A DNA stretch of 64,000 nucleotides from Acinetobacter sp. SFB (GTDB lineage Bacteria > Pseudomonadota > Gammaproteobacteria > Pseudomonadales > Moraxellaceae), in contig NZ_LSZH01000013.1 in the NCBI RefSeq assembly GCF_001647545.1, positions 280,775-344,774 on the forward strand, given 5' to 3'. Positions 27,835 to 37,699 of the stretch are shown here, piece by piece (the stretch's first letter is position 1; each line of letters begins with the position of its first letter). The position numbers were made by a program, and so were the translations under genes. The notes beneath the pieces were generated by a model that was not told where the DNA came from, did no database searches, and was given only the letters and a program-made list of their open reading frames with translations.

Positions 27835-29826
27835 TTAAGGAACAAGTTTGCTTGATTTCAAATCAAAGGCTTTGCGTAACACTTGCGTATTGGGATGATC
27901 TTGAATCGGATCATCTGGATAGTAAGCCACGTGCATTACACCTTGTTCATATAAAGATTGAATAGTTTGCGCCATCTCTTCTGATGGAACTTTCTGATTG
28001 GTTCGCCAGTTCACTGCCTGCAATTCAAAGACGGTTTTTTTGATTCCCTGTGGAAATTGCTTCACGCGATTGACAATATCTCGATAAAAAGCAGCGTTAT
28101 TGGGTGCTTGCTCCATATAGGGCATCGCCATAATGGCGGTGAAATCGTAACGGTTGATGGACTGTTCTAAAGACTGTGAATACCAGTTTTCCGCATAGGG
28201 TTTTAATGCAACTTGCGCATATAAATTACGTGCGGTGAGTAAAAAGGGTTGATACTGACGTACTTGTTGTGCCAGTTGCAGGGCAAAGTCATCAATATAT
28301 TTGGTTTTATAAGCAGTCCATTTTTGCAGCTCAGCATCATTGCTACGAATTTTGGCTAAATCGGTCGGCAAACCAATAGCTGCATAAGCTTGTAAGGCTT
28401 CAGGACTGGCATCTTCATAGTCCGATAAGGTGGTATCGTCGTGGAATAAAATACCGTTAAAAGGCACAGATTTGGCCAAGTCCTGATAAATCCCGCTAAT
28501 GGTTTTGCGCACCTCCGGTGAAAAAGGGCTTAAACGACGATAGCCCATATTCAAATGCTTTGTATCAACGGCTTGCTGGGTTTCAACCACATCTTGGGAC
28601 ACTGGATTGTTTTTAGGTAATTCCCAGGCCAATAATGGCATCCACGCATATACGCGCCCCACTTGAGTACGGGTCTGAATTTGCCAGGCGACACGGTTAA
28701 ACAGGTCTGCGCGCATCGGCAAATAATGATTGGGGAAATACACCATATCCGCCGAGCCGTTGGCATCAGGATCGGAAAAGGCCTGTAAATACACGGTATT
28801 CACTTTCATCGCCACAATCCGGTCCAGTAAATGATCGAGATTACGTTCCTGCTGAATCGGATCTTTGTCATAAATGTAATCTAAATCGATATGCATAATT
28901 TTTTGCGGACGATTATTGTCGCCCAAATGTTGCTGTCGATTTTGAATTTCTCGCGCCAAATCTGCTGTGGTCATATTGCCTTCAATCAAAATACGATTGA
29001 GCTGCCCCAATGAACTTTTTGCCGAATCTGCGCCATCATCCAGACTGATGGCAACAGGCATACCCAACTGTTTAGCAATTTTTACGGTCTGCATATTATA
29101 GTGACCATAAGGCCAGACCATCACCCGCGGTGATTTCAAACCGTGGGCAATGAGTAATTGGTTATTCTGTTTTAAATCATTGGAAATACGCTGTTGATAG
29201 TGGCTATCGTCTTCATAGCTTGCAGATTTAGCATCATATAACCGTGTAACAGCCGCAGGTTCCAGATTACCCTGTGGGTTACCTACAATACCCCGATGCA
29301 AGTTATAACTATGACTAGCGATTTCCACTAAACCACTGTCTTGCATCTCTTTCAATTCTGCCCAGGACAGCATTTCTTTACGTTGAATCTGCTCACCTGA
29401 AAAATTAACATTTTGATCACTTTTAGGTTCTAACCATGAACCGACCACTGCCAGAACCACAGGAATTTTATTGGCTTTAAGAATTGGATAGGCATTTTGA
29501 TAAAAAGATGCATAACCATCATCTACCGTTAATAAAACCGGTTTTTTAGGCAGGCTATATTTCCCTTGATGAGCCTGAATAAGCTGATCAACATTAATAA
29601 AGTGAAAACCATTTTTTTTCAGCCAATCAATATGTTGCTGAAATTGGGTGGTACTCACTGCATATTCAGGAATAAGTGCACTTTTAGTGTTGATAATTTC
29701 ATGATAACCAATCACCGTTAGGGTTGGATTATGTGCTGGCGTTTGGCTCCAGGCTAAATGGGGAATCTGCAATAAAACTGCAGAAAGAGAGATGGAAAGC
29801 AAAGTTGCAAGCAAGCGAGATTTCAT
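27835..29826 (-). CDS. pgaB: PgaB, PNAG deacetylase/hydrolase
   Basis: A 663-residue periplasmic protein with two domains. The N-terminal NodB-like polysaccharide deacetylase (about 35-300) has LTVDDGY (metal Asp about 100) and the HSYN metal site (about 172). The C-terminal glycoside-hydrolase-like domain (about 310-650) includes FNGILFHDDTTLSD. It partly deacetylates PNAG so it can be exported. The signal sequence ends near LAWS-Q without a lipobox cysteine, whereas E. coli PgaB is a lipoprotein. First gene of the visible operon: no pgaA lies upstream. Confidence 0.92.
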   Translation of the reverse strand: MKSRLLATLLSISLSAVLLQIPHLAWSQTPAHNPTLTVIGYHEIINTKSALIPEYAVSTTQFQQHIDWLKKNGFHFINVDQLIQAHQGKYSLPKKPVLLTVDDGYASFYQNAYPILKANKIPVVLAVVGSWLEPKSDQNVNFSGEQIQRKEMLSWAELKEMQDSGLVEIASHSYNLHRGIVGNPQGNLEPAAVTRLYDAKSASYEDDSHYQQRISNDLKQNNQLLIAHGLKSPRVMVWPYGHYNMQTVKIAKQLGMPVAISLDDGADSAKSSLGQLNRILIEGNMTTADLAREIQNRQQHLGDNNRPQKIMHIDLDYIYDKDPIQQERNLDHLLDRIVAMKVNTVYLQAFSDPDANGSADMVYFPNHYLPMRADLFNRVAWQIQTRTQVGRVYAWMPLLAWELPKNNPVSQDVVETQQAVDTKHLNMGYRRLSPFSPEVRKTISGIYQDLAKSVPFNGILFHDDTTLSDYEDASPEALQAYAAIGLPTDLAKIRSNDAELQKWTAYKTKYIDDFALQLAQQVRQYQPFLLTARNLYAQVALKPYAENWYSQSLEQSINRYDFTAIMAMPYMEQAPNNAAFYRDIVNRVKQFPQGIKKTVFELQAVNWRTNQKVPSEEMAQTIQSLYEQGVMHVAYYPDDPIQDHPNTQVLRKAFDLKSSKLVP

Positions 29827-30131
29827 TAAAAGGTGCTCAAAAAATCATTTTATTCTCTGAATCCCATCCATCGCCTATCCCTAGGGTGCTTTCCTTTTTA
29901 TGATGTGTGACATTCAGTAGTTCAACATGCTTTTTATCCCACTAAACTGAAATGAATCTTAAAAATAATAGCGTGATGAAAATAAACGTTTTAAAACACA
30001 ACGACATGTCTATTTTTTAATCATGCCATTAGATTTAAATAAACGACTGAGATTGATAAGCACATGACTTTAAAATATGAATGCAGTCAGATTAAATAAA
30101 CTACCTGTTGCTCTGATTAACGCTGCTGACG
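29827..30131. other. Promoter region of pgaBCD; no pgaA remnant seen
   Basis: About 305 bp between pgaB and the second GGDEF gene. I looked on both strands for a PgaA remnant (TPR or porin-like sequence) and found none. It is AT-rich and probably contains the pgaB promoter. Confidence 0.5.
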
Positions 30132-32006
30132 TCAGGGACGAAATGCTTGGTATTGATCTCGACCTGCGTTCTTTGCAGCATAGAGCTGAACATCCGCTGC
30201 TTTCATCAGTTCGTGAATATCGGCATAGGGATGATTTTGATCCATCCAGGATACGCCCATACTCAAGGTCACATAGGACTTTTGGTCAGGCCTATTTAAA
30301 TGTTCTAAGCGTGCTTGTCTTACTGCATTTAAAACCTGTTGCAATACATTTAACACCACCTCACTGGGAACATTATGCAGAGTGATTGCAAACTCTTCCC
30401 CACCATAACGTGCTACATAAGCTGAAGGTGGCAAGGCGCGCTGTATAATTTTAACCAAATCTTGCAAGATCACATCGCCCTTCAAATGGCCATAGTAATC
30501 ATTATAATTTTTAAAAAAATCTACATCTAACATGGCAAATGCCAAAGTATGATTGGTGTGATTTTTTGTTAGGGTAAATAAGCGCTGAATTTCAGCATTT
30601 AAAGCACGCCGGTTAAATGCACCTGTTAATGCATCAATTTGAATTTGTAACTCTAACTGTTGATTGAGCTGATTTAATTGCAAGGTGCGCTCTTGTACTT
30701 TCTGATCTAGAGAACTATTTAGCTCGAGTAAATTATTGTTCAGTTGCTCAACATGATGAGTATGCTTTGCATAATTTTTGGATTGCTGAAACATAATGAG
30801 CAAGGCATAAAAACTCGTTGAAATAAAAGTCAGATTAAATGACTCGATTAAATTTAAGGATAATAAAAAGTCATGTACCAATGTGACACACAACAAAATA
30901 ACCGCCCATAAATTAATGCTGGAATACTGTTGTTTATGTTTCAGGTTTAAATAAAAACCATAGGCAAAATTACAGATAATGACCAGACTAAATGAAAAAC
31001 TATAAAATGCTAAATACTCAAAAACTTCCGGTTCAGTAAATAAAGTGATAATAATATCAACAACAAATATCGACATTGCGACAAAATAAACAATTGGATG
31101 TAAATAACGCCAGTTGAGCAAATACATATAAGTCAGAAAAGATGCGATTGTAAAATAGGTAAACAGATACTCTAATCGCACGCCCCAAATCCAGCTAAGA
31201 TTTGTAAATGTAGTATAGGCATAAGGTGCTGAGAATAAATTATGTAAGGCAAGGAAAAAAATAAAAATACCAAATATAAATACCCTGATGCTGCTACGAT
31301 TAATTTTTCTTTGAAAAATTGAAAACATTAGTGTAAATAGGCTTAAGCCTAATACTGCTCCACATACTAGGCCAATACTCATCATCAGCTGCTGGAACTG
31401 CCGGGTAATGGTTTTCCCAAGGCCAATACGCATCGGATTTTCTAGGCCGCCATGCAGAGGATTAAAATTTGAGGCTTGAATGCTCAGGGTGAAATATTCT
31501 TTTTGCACCACAAAAAATGCAATTCTGGGTGCATTTTCAGTTTGATGACTAATTTTATCTTTTCCCACTTCACCCACACGCAATAAAAAATCCCCATTCA
31601 AATACATCCGGTAAGCACCGAATTGATTGGGAATAAAAATGGCGATACGTCGTCCAACATATTCTTTGGGTAGCTTAAAATGCCCAATAAAAGTACCGTA
31701 GTTTTTATTGGTACCTGTCAGTGCTTTGAAGGAAATCGGTAAATTCACCGTTTCAGATTTTAACACTGCACTGGGTTTAACAATCAGCTGTTGAGGATAA
31801 TACTGCCATGATCCTTTTAAGGGACTGGTACTGTTTTCAGTAAACTCAACTTGATTGAGCATTTTTTGTTGTAAATAATAAGATTCAGATGCGGCATCAT
31901 ACTGTGCCCATGCGTGCTTTTGCCACGAGAAGACGCATAAACATGCAATAAGAAAAATTTTCAAAAAATATATTAAATTATGGCTCTTATCCAAAAAGCG
32001 AATCAT
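30132..32006 (-). CDS. Diguanylate cyclase with 7TMR-DISM sensor region (624 aa)
   Basis: Order: signal/anchor segment (about 13-33), periplasmic 7TMR-DISM extracellular-like beta domain (about 35-195, with SLKGSWQYYPQQL-type start and FKLPKEYVGRRIAIFIP), about seven membrane helices (200-400), a coiled coil (405-455, HVEQLNNNLLELNSSLDQKVQERTLQLNQLN) and a GGDEF domain (460-620). The active site is ARYGGEEF (about 534). The RxxD I-site position reads PPSA, so product inhibition of this kind is probably absent. It lies directly upstream of pgaBCD and may supply c-di-GMP to PgaCD. Confidence 0.9.
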   Translation of the reverse strand: MIRFLDKSHNLIYFLKIFLIACLCVFSWQKHAWAQYDAASESYYLQQKMLNQVEFTENSTSPLKGSWQYYPQQLIVKPSAVLKSETVNLPISFKALTGTNKNYGTFIGHFKLPKEYVGRRIAIFIPNQFGAYRMYLNGDFLLRVGEVGKDKISHQTENAPRIAFFVVQKEYFTLSIQASNFNPLHGGLENPMRIGLGKTITRQFQQLMMSIGLVCGAVLGLSLFTLMFSIFQRKINRSSIRVFIFGIFIFFLALHNLFSAPYAYTTFTNLSWIWGVRLEYLFTYFTIASFLTYMYLLNWRYLHPIVYFVAMSIFVVDIIITLFTEPEVFEYLAFYSFSFSLVIICNFAYGFYLNLKHKQQYSSINLWAVILLCVTLVHDFLLSLNLIESFNLTFISTSFYALLIMFQQSKNYAKHTHHVEQLNNNLLELNSSLDQKVQERTLQLNQLNQQLELQIQIDALTGAFNRRALNAEIQRLFTLTKNHTNHTLAFAMLDVDFFKNYNDYYGHLKGDVILQDLVKIIQRALPPSAYVARYGGEEFAITLHNVPSEVVLNVLQQVLNAVRQARLEHLNRPDQKSYVTLSMGVSWMDQNHPYADIHELMKAADVQLYAAKNAGRDQYQAFRP

Positions 32007-32134
32007 CCTTAAATTACGCCTGGCTATAATCTAATGTAACGATTAAAAAAGAAAACTCAAACAATTTTTCATCTATTTTGCAAGATTCATCCTTGTATCT
32101 TGCAGAATATTTATTCATTAGAAATCAATAAATA

Positions 32135-32479
32135 TTAATCACGGGTTTTTACGTCAAACAATTCAATTTCAAAAATCAGGTTTGAGTTTGCAGGAATAAT
32201 TTTGCCCATTTTCCGTTCACCATAAGCCAAATGCGCAGGAACCAGTAATTTACGCTTGCCACCTACTTTCATGCCCATAATGCCCTGATCCCAGCCCTTA
32301 ATCACACGGCCAGTACCAATCACTGTTTCAAAGTAATTGCCACGGTCAATAGAGGAATCAAACTTGGTACCATCTTCCAGCCAGCCTGTGTAGTGGGTGG
32401 TAATCAGTGAGCCTTTAACCGCTTCCTTACCCTCACCTACTTTTAAATCAATAATTTCTAATTCATTTGTCATGGTCAT
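32135..32479 (-). CDS. FKBP-type peptidyl-prolyl cis-trans isomerase
   Basis: This 114-residue single FKBP domain has no signal peptide, hence a cytoplasmic prolyl isomerase. The FKBP core is clear: GSLITTHYTGWLEDGTKFDSSIDRG, VIKGWDQGIMGMKVGGKRKLLVPAHLAYGER and the C-terminal LIFEIELFDV. It may assist folding of proline-containing proteins. The start could be the first or third Met codon (MTMTNEL). No operon partner is obvious. Confidence 0.93.
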   Translation of the reverse strand: MTMTNELEIIDLKVGEGKEAVKGSLITTHYTGWLEDGTKFDSSIDRGNYFETVIGTGRVIKGWDQGIMGMKVGGKRKLLVPAHLAYGERKMGKIIPANSNLIFEIELFDVKTRD

Positions 32480-32561
32480 TTACCTGATCAGAGTACTCAA
32501 TTTTCAATGGCTATTATAAACCGGATTGCATTGATTTCTTGATGATTTAAGGTTTCAATAT

Positions 32562-33188
32562 TTAAAAACTCAGCTCTTGGATATTCGAATCGTTGAGTAA
32601 ATAAGCGGTCAATTTTTTATGATTTTCAGCGGAGCCGATTAAAATCCAGCGGCCACTTATTCGATTTTCGGTTTTATGTTGCACACTGCGAACCACCTTC
32701 ATGTCATAAGTCCTAAATAAATCTTCATATTGATCTAAAGTCTTGTGTTGATAAGGACAAATAATTCGATAGGTGCGGGCATGACTCCGGGCTTCTATAC
32801 GTTCCTGAACATAGATCAGAAAAATAAGCACGATTAAAACAATGAAGGTGGAAAAAAGACTTAACAATTCATAACCAGCACCTGCAGCCATGCCCAATGC
32901 AGCCGTCATCCAGATGGTGGTTGCGGTGGTAATTCCGGAAATACGGTTTTCATCTTTAAAAATGACCCCTGCCCCGACAAAACCCAAACCTGTCAGGATA
33001 TTGGCTGCAATTCGATCCGGACTATCAATACCAATTTTTAAAGACAGAATGGTAAACAAACAGGAACTGAGACTGACCATGATCATGGTTCTGAGTCCAG
33101 CAGATTTACTGCGATACTCACGCTCAGCACCAATAATGGCACCAATACCCAGGGCAATCAGCAAACGATATAAATCATCAGACTGCAT
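32562..33188 (-). CDS. MgtC/SapB family membrane protein
   Basis: This 208-residue protein has an N-terminal membrane domain of about four helices typical of MgtC/SapB (LLIALGIGAIIGAEREYRSKSAGLRTMIMVSLSSCLFT, ILTGLGFVGAGVIFKDENRISGITTATTIWMTAALGMAAGAG) and a soluble C-terminal part (about 145-208) resembling an ACT-like domain. In pathogens MgtC is linked to Mg2+ limitation and ATP synthase control, but most family members are uncharacterised. Neighbours give no magnesium link. Confidence 0.88.
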   Translation of the reverse strand: MQSDDLYRLLIALGIGAIIGAEREYRSKSAGLRTMIMVSLSSCLFTILSLKIGIDSPDRIAANILTGLGFVGAGVIFKDENRISGITTATTIWMTAALGMAAGAGYELLSLFSTFIVLIVLIFLIYVQERIEARSHARTYRIICPYQHKTLDQYEDLFRTYDMKVVRSVQHKTENRISGRWILIGSAENHKKLTAYLLNDSNIQELSF

Positions 33189-33273
33189 TATCTACCCCTT
33201 TCATTGTTATTGTTTTAAGGTATACGCAATTTTGTCATCAGGATGCAAGCCTAAACCTGCATCCTGCTTATAT

Positions 33274-33804
33274 TTACTGTAACTGTTCCCATTCAACCAG
33301 AACTTGCGCATGCTCGCCAATCAGCGTCCATTCACCATCCATGACGTTTAACTGTAACTGCATGGTGCGTTGACATAATTGTGGCAGTGCATCTGTGGTT
33401 GCTGTAGAAAGTTTCCAGACCTGAACATTACTTAAGGTTTTTAATTTGCTGTTACGCTTATACCATTCATCGACTGAAGAACCATAAGTTATCACTGCAA
33501 CTTGCTTGCAACGCGCACTGGCTTTTTTAACTTTATCTTCATCTGGACTACCGACTTCAATCCATTTGACCAATTGACCGGTCAAGTCTTTTTGCCACAA
33601 GGCCGGTTCATCGGTTTCAAACAGGTCTTTGGTAAACTCTAAAGCTTCATCAGCAAAACGCGCATAGGCCAAAATACGTACCATCAAACGCTCAATGGTT
33701 TCAGATGGATGTTGAGCCATGGTCAGTTGATAATCAGCATATTGATGATCATCCATATTGGCAATATTCAAATCAGCCTTATAAATCGTTGCTTTAAGCG
33801 CCAT
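33274..33804 (-). CDS. yaeQ: YaeQ family protein
   Basis: This 176-residue YaeQ-family protein has typical MALKATIYKADLNIANMD, HPSETIERLMVRILAYARFA, LTGQLVKWIEVGSPDEDKVKKAS and VQVWKLS. YaeQ has a PD-(D/E)XK nuclease-like fold, but no proven activity. The start is the ATG preceded by GAGG at 9-nt spacing; an ATG 10 codons further upstream lacks such a site. A CobW-type GTPase gene lies 42 bp upstream on the same strand and may share the transcript. Confidence 0.9.
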   Translation of the reverse strand: MALKATIYKADLNIANMDDHQYADYQLTMAQHPSETIERLMVRILAYARFADEALEFTKDLFETDEPALWQKDLTGQLVKWIEVGSPDEDKVKKASARCKQVAVITYGSSVDEWYKRNSKLKTLSNVQVWKLSTATTDALPQLCQRTMQLQLNVMDGEWTLIGEHAQVLVEWEQLQ

Positions 33805-33846
33805 AAAAGAGTCCTCAAATTTGGCGCTTAGCATATAAGATTTGAG

Positions 33847-34896
33847 CTACATTTGCTGAGTTGTTTTATCGGTTTCATCCAAATTCAGCTGGCATTGAAA
33901 TAATTGATCTTCAAAATCTTGCCAATCACGCTGATCTTGCACAATGATTTCAATACGATTATCAATGCCCTGTTCTGAAGACTGATAGTTAAATTGCTCC
34001 GGATTAAAATTAAAGGTTTTCCAGCCCTGATTGGTATTAAAAATACCTTTAATGCGAAGCCAATTCTTTTGTTCACACAGTAAATCCAGCAATGCATAAA
34101 AATCGAACTGCCAACGTTTGGGCAATTTCCACCCTGCTACACTATAGCCTTGTGTGGTCTCGACATAATGATAGGGCAACTGTTTAATCTCGGGCAGAGT
34201 TTGCACGCTAGAAAATGTTTTTTGAATTTTAAGTAAGGGTTGAATCTTACGTTCAGTCACGACATAAGGCAGATCAATTTGCTTAAGGGAGATTTCAGAC
34301 TGCCCACTCATGAGCCAAGTTTGCTGATAGGCCTGATATTCTTTCTTTAATACTTCCAAAGCCTGGTGATCTGCAAAATCCATGCGATCCGCATGGGATA
34401 CCACAATCATCTGCGCAGCTTTTAACTGATCTGCATACAGATTTTGCTTGCTCCACTCACGATCATGCAAACGTGAACCGTCCACCACCGTCACTAAGGC
34501 TCTCATTGAAATACTCTGGTGCCAATGTGGTTCGGTGAGCTGTTCCAGTAATTGTGCAGGATGTCCCAAACCGGTCGGTTCGATAAATAATCTGTCCGGT
34601 TTTGTTTCAGACAATAAGCGAGATAGCGCAATTTGCATGGGTAATTGACTACTGCAACACAAACAGCCGCCCAATAGCTCCTTGACTTCATAACCTTGGT
34701 TTTGCGGTAACATCTGCTGATCAACCCCAATTTGCCCAAACTCGTTCATCAGCACTGCCCAAACTTCATTTTCAGGCTTTTGACTGAGTAAATGTTGAAG
34801 CAAGGTGGTTTTTCCAGCGCCCAAAAACCCGGAAATGATATGCGTAGGGACAGCTTGTACAGCAGAAATCAGTTTCAAAACTTGCTCGCTATTCAT
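33847..34896 (-). CDS. CobW/COG0523-family GTPase (metal chaperone-like)
   Basis: A protein of about 349 residues with Walker A GFLGAGKTTLL (about residues 18-28), the metal-binding CxCC motif in LLGGCLCCSS, and SHADRMD as the G4-like motif. A C-terminal CobW domain follows. The COG0523 family delivers metals, often zinc, to target enzymes; which metal here is not readable. I used the ATG of MNSEQVLK, which fits the family's N terminus, although it has a weak ribosome site. The ATG at 34950 has GGAG at good spacing and may be used instead, adding 18 residues. Confidence 0.88.
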   Translation of the reverse strand: MNSEQVLKLISAVQAVPTHIISGFLGAGKTTLLQHLLSQKPENEVWAVLMNEFGQIGVDQQMLPQNQGYEVKELLGGCLCCSSQLPMQIALSRLLSETKPDRLFIEPTGLGHPAQLLEQLTEPHWHQSISMRALVTVVDGSRLHDREWSKQNLYADQLKAAQMIVVSHADRMDFADHQALEVLKKEYQAYQQTWLMSGQSEISLKQIDLPYVVTERKIQPLLKIQKTFSSVQTLPEIKQLPYHYVETTQGYSVAGWKLPKRWQFDFYALLDLLCEQKNWLRIKGIFNTNQGWKTFNFNPEQFNYQSSEQGIDNRIEIIVQDQRDWQDFEDQLFQCQLNLDETDKTTQQM

Positions 34897-35458
34897 GGAA
34901 GAAAAATTAATCAATGCAGTGATAAAGCAATTCACACCACCGAACTGCATAAGACTCCACTTTAATTTCTTCATGGATTTATGGCAATGTATCCGTACTA
35001 TTTAAAAAAATTAAACAACGTTGGTATTAAATTTTACTTATATAAATGAATTAAATATCTGAATTAAAATCAGTACTATTACGCTCTTTTTACTGTATTC
35101 CAAGAGCAAATTGCTGAACAACCTCCTTATAATTTGAAAAATTTATTTACATTTAATCTATTCAGCAATGTTATTAAAACCATCACTCTCTGCTGGTTTG
35201 TTCATTTTCAGTAAAAAACAAGCGCTCAGGAAGCTGATCTAGAAATATTTTTATACATTTCTTATGCATTCTTTTAAGTATTTTTTACAGTAAATGTACA
35301 ACAAATACTTACTTGTGATTTTTATGTTAACCGGCCTGTTTCACTTTGTTGCTTTGATTGCTCCCCTGTCTCAGGCTCTTTAGCATGAGCGCTGTCCATA
35401 TTTTTGTGATGATAAATATGGATTCAATAACTTTTTAAAGAATAACAGGATGCTTAAA
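34897..35458. other. AT-rich gene-poor region upstream of the small secreted protein
   Basis: This stretch includes possible alternative N-terminal codons of the GTPase (to 34974) and then about 480 bp of AT-rich DNA. The only item seen is a 29-codon hydrophobic reading frame at 35294-35383 with a poor ribosome site. No RNA fold was recognised. Confidence 0.45.
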
Positions 35459-35680
35459 ATGAAATTAACTCAACTATTACTTGCTTCAACTTTTACCATT
35501 GCTGCTGCAACCACGTTTGCCGCTAGTGCGGATAAACAAAGTACAGAAGAAAAAGTGATTGTTTCTACTCAAGAACAACCTAAAACTGTAAGCTCTGAAA
35601 GTGCTGCAGCCAAGCCTACATCAGCTCAACCGGCTTCAGAAGTCGCTGTAGAAGAAGCATCGGCTAAACCTGCGCAATAA
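35459..35680 (+). CDS. Small secreted Ala/Pro/Ser/Glu-rich protein (73 aa)
   Basis: Signal peptide about residues 1-22 (MKLTQLLLASTFTIAAATTFA-A), then a low-complexity mature part of about 50 residues rich in Ala, Ser, Glu, Pro and Lys, presumably unfolded in the periplasm. The ATG at 35459 is preceded by AGGA at 8-nt spacing; the ATG at 35450 overlaps that site and is not preferred. A terminator follows about 70 bp downstream. Function unknown. Confidence 0.72.
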   Translation: MKLTQLLLASTFTIAAATTFAASADKQSTEEKVIVSTQEQPKTVSSESAAAKPTSAQPASEVAVEEASAKPAQ

Positions 35681-36002
35681 CATTCCAACTCGATCTCTAA
35701 ATTATTACCCCCACCTTGTTCACCCAAGTTCATACTTGAGCGATCAAAGCTGAATTATGCTCATAATTCAGCTTTTTTATTTTAGGAAAGATTTCTATAA
35801 ATGATAGAAATAAATGATCATTCATTTAAAAAACCATATAGTTAAATATACATATAATTATTATTTTTCAAATATTTAAAATACCAATAAAATTCTTTGT
35901 GTTTTGTTTTCATTCAACATATCTACTATGGCATAGCTTGTTTAGACCCTCAAATTCACCGTTAATACAGTTAAATGTGAATTGATTGAATGGACATTCG
36001 CT
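35681..36002. other. Intergenic region with a terminator and a palindrome
   Basis: Contains the terminator at 35748-35777, the 10-bp palindrome AATGATCATT at 35813-35822 that could be part of a regulator site, and the AT-rich promoter region for the hydroxylase gene. Confidence 0.45.
35748..35777 (+). terminator. Terminator after the small secreted protein
   Basis: Stem AGCTGAATTATG / CATAATTCAGCT followed by six T residues. Confidence 0.85.
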
Positions 36003-37610
36003 ATGAGCAACAAAACAAATTACACCACTGAAGTGGCAATCTTGGGCGCAGGTCCTGTTGGTTTAACCATTGCGAACTATTTAAGTAAACAAGGTGTTCA
36101 AGTCACTATTATCGAGCAGCTGGATAGTTTGATTGACTACCCACGTGCCATTGGTATTGATGATGAATCTTTACGTACCATTCAATCACTTGGTTTGGTC
36201 GATCAAGTATTGCCGCATACTACCCCGAACCATGCGATGCGCTTCTTAACCCCTAAAGGTCGTTGTTTCGCTGACATTCAGCCTCTTACCCGTGAATTTG
36301 GTTTCTCACGTCGTAACGCATTTATTCAGCCTCAAGTAGACAATGTGTTACTTCAAGGTTTAAAGCAATACGATAAAACTGAAGTGCTTTTTTCACGTCA
36401 GCTAAATGAATTTACCCAGGATGAAAATGGTGTAACCCTTAAAATTCAGGATAAAAACCAGAAAGAAGAAACAATTCAAGCAAAATATTTAATTGCCTGT
36501 GATGGTGGCAACTCGATTGTACGTCGTACTTTAAAAATTGCTTTTGATGGTAAAACAGCTCCAAATCAATGGATCGTAATCGACATTGAGAATGATCCAT
36601 TAGCAACACCACATATTTACTTATGCTGTGACCCAGTGCGTCCATACGTGTCTGCTGCGCTTCCGCATGGTATTCGTCGTTTCGAATTCATGGTAATGCC
36701 GGGTGAAACTCAGGAAGAACTTAGCCAGCCAGAAAATATTGCAAAACTGCTGTCTAAAGTTTTACCCAATGCTGAAAATATTGAAGTAATTCGTCAACGT
36801 GTATATACGCACAATGCGCGTATTGCCGATAAATTCCGTGTTGACCGTATTTTACTTGCCGGCGATGCAGCACATATTATGCCGGTATGGCAAGGTCAGG
36901 GTTATAACAGCGGTATGCGCGATGCCTTTAACCTGGCTTGGAAAGTTGCGCTGGTGGTACAAGGTAAAGCGACTCCAGATTTGTTGGACTCTTACCAAGT
37001 TGAACGTAAAGATCATGCCAAAGCAATGATTGATCTTTCTGTGATGGCAGGTCATGTACTTGCACCACCTAAAAAGTGGCAAGGTTTCGTCCGTGACGGT
37101 ATTGCCTATGCATTAAATTATATCAAGCCAATCAAACAGTATTTGCTTGAAATGCGTTTCAAACCGATGCCGAAATATAACGATGGTGCCTTGCTTGCAG
37201 ATGGTAAAAAGGAATCGCCAATCGGTAAAATGTTTATCCAGCCGCATGTAAAACTTGAGTCTGGTGAAAAAGTTTTACTGGATGACGTCATTGGCAACGA
37301 CTTTGCCATTATTGCCTGGGGCGTGGATCCGCAATGGGGACTCAGTGCGACCACCATGCAAGTCTGGAAAAATTTAGGTGTCAAATTTATTCAGATCATT
37401 CCTGAAGTTCAGTTTGGCAATGAAAGTCGCAAGAAGTTTGACGGCGTGATTACACTAGGCGATATTGGTACCGATATCCGCACCTGGTTTGGTAAAACAT
37501 CAGATTCGGTTGTCATTTTACGCCCTGACCGTTTTGTGGCAGCACTTGCAATTCCACAAACTTTAGACCACGTGAGCCAGCAGTTATTCAAAAAGCTTCA
37601 TGTAAAATAA
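36003..37610 (+). CDS. FAD-dependent aromatic hydroxylase, MhpA-like
   Basis: This protein of about 535 residues is a class A flavin monooxygenase. FAD-binding [17 protein letters not shown] (GxGxxG), the [16 protein letters not shown] motif and the [33 protein letters not shown] motif are present. The best match in memory is the 3-(3-hydroxyphenyl)propionate hydroxylase group (MhpA), which hydroxylates the aromatic ring using NADH and O2. The usual partner genes for ring cleavage (mhpB and others) are absent here, so the substrate is uncertain. The start is the ATG of MSNKTN. Confidence 0.87.
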   Translation: MSNKTNYTTEVAILGAGPVGLTIANYLSKQGVQVTIIEQLDSLIDYPRAIGIDDESLRTIQSLGLVDQVLPHTTPNHAMRFLTPKGRCFADIQPLTREFGFSRRNAFIQPQVDNVLLQGLKQYDKTEVLFSRQLNEFTQDENGVTLKIQDKNQKEETIQAKYLIACDGGNSIVRRTLKIAFDGKTAPNQWIVIDIENDPLATPHIYLCCDPVRPYVSAALPHGIRRFEFMVMPGETQEELSQPENIAKLLSKVLPNAENIEVIRQRVYTHNARIADKFRVDRILLAGDAAHIMPVWQGQGYNSGMRDAFNLAWKVALVVQGKATPDLLDSYQVERKDHAKAMIDLSVMAGHVLAPPKKWQGFVRDGIAYALNYIKPIKQYLLEMRFKPMPKYNDGALLADGKKESPIGKMFIQPHVKLESGEKVLLDDVIGNDFAIIAWGVDPQWGLSATTMQVWKNLGVKFIQIIPEVQFGNESRKKFDGVITLGDIGTDIRTWFGKTSDSVVILRPDRFVAALAIPQTLDHVSQQLFKKLHVK

Positions 37611-37638
37611 TCAAGCAACTGCATGATATTTAGAATCT

Positions 37639-37666
37639 GACCACGCAAAAGCGTGGTCTTTTTTTT
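37639..37666. terminator. Terminator after the hydroxylase
   Basis: Stem GACCACGC / GCGTGGTC with AAAA loop and eight T residues. Confidence 0.88.
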
Positions 37667-37699
37667 AGATGATCTAAATGAAATGTAGCGAAAAGGGTA

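Noticed and set aside
30077..30385. Open frame opposite the 3' end of the 624-residue GGDEF gene
   Set aside because: Antisense to a strongly conserved GGDEF coding region; reads as its shadow.
35813..35822. AATGATCATT palindrome upstream of the hydroxylase as a specific operator
   Set aside because: Ten base pairs in AT-rich DNA are expected by chance; noted only within the intergenic entry.
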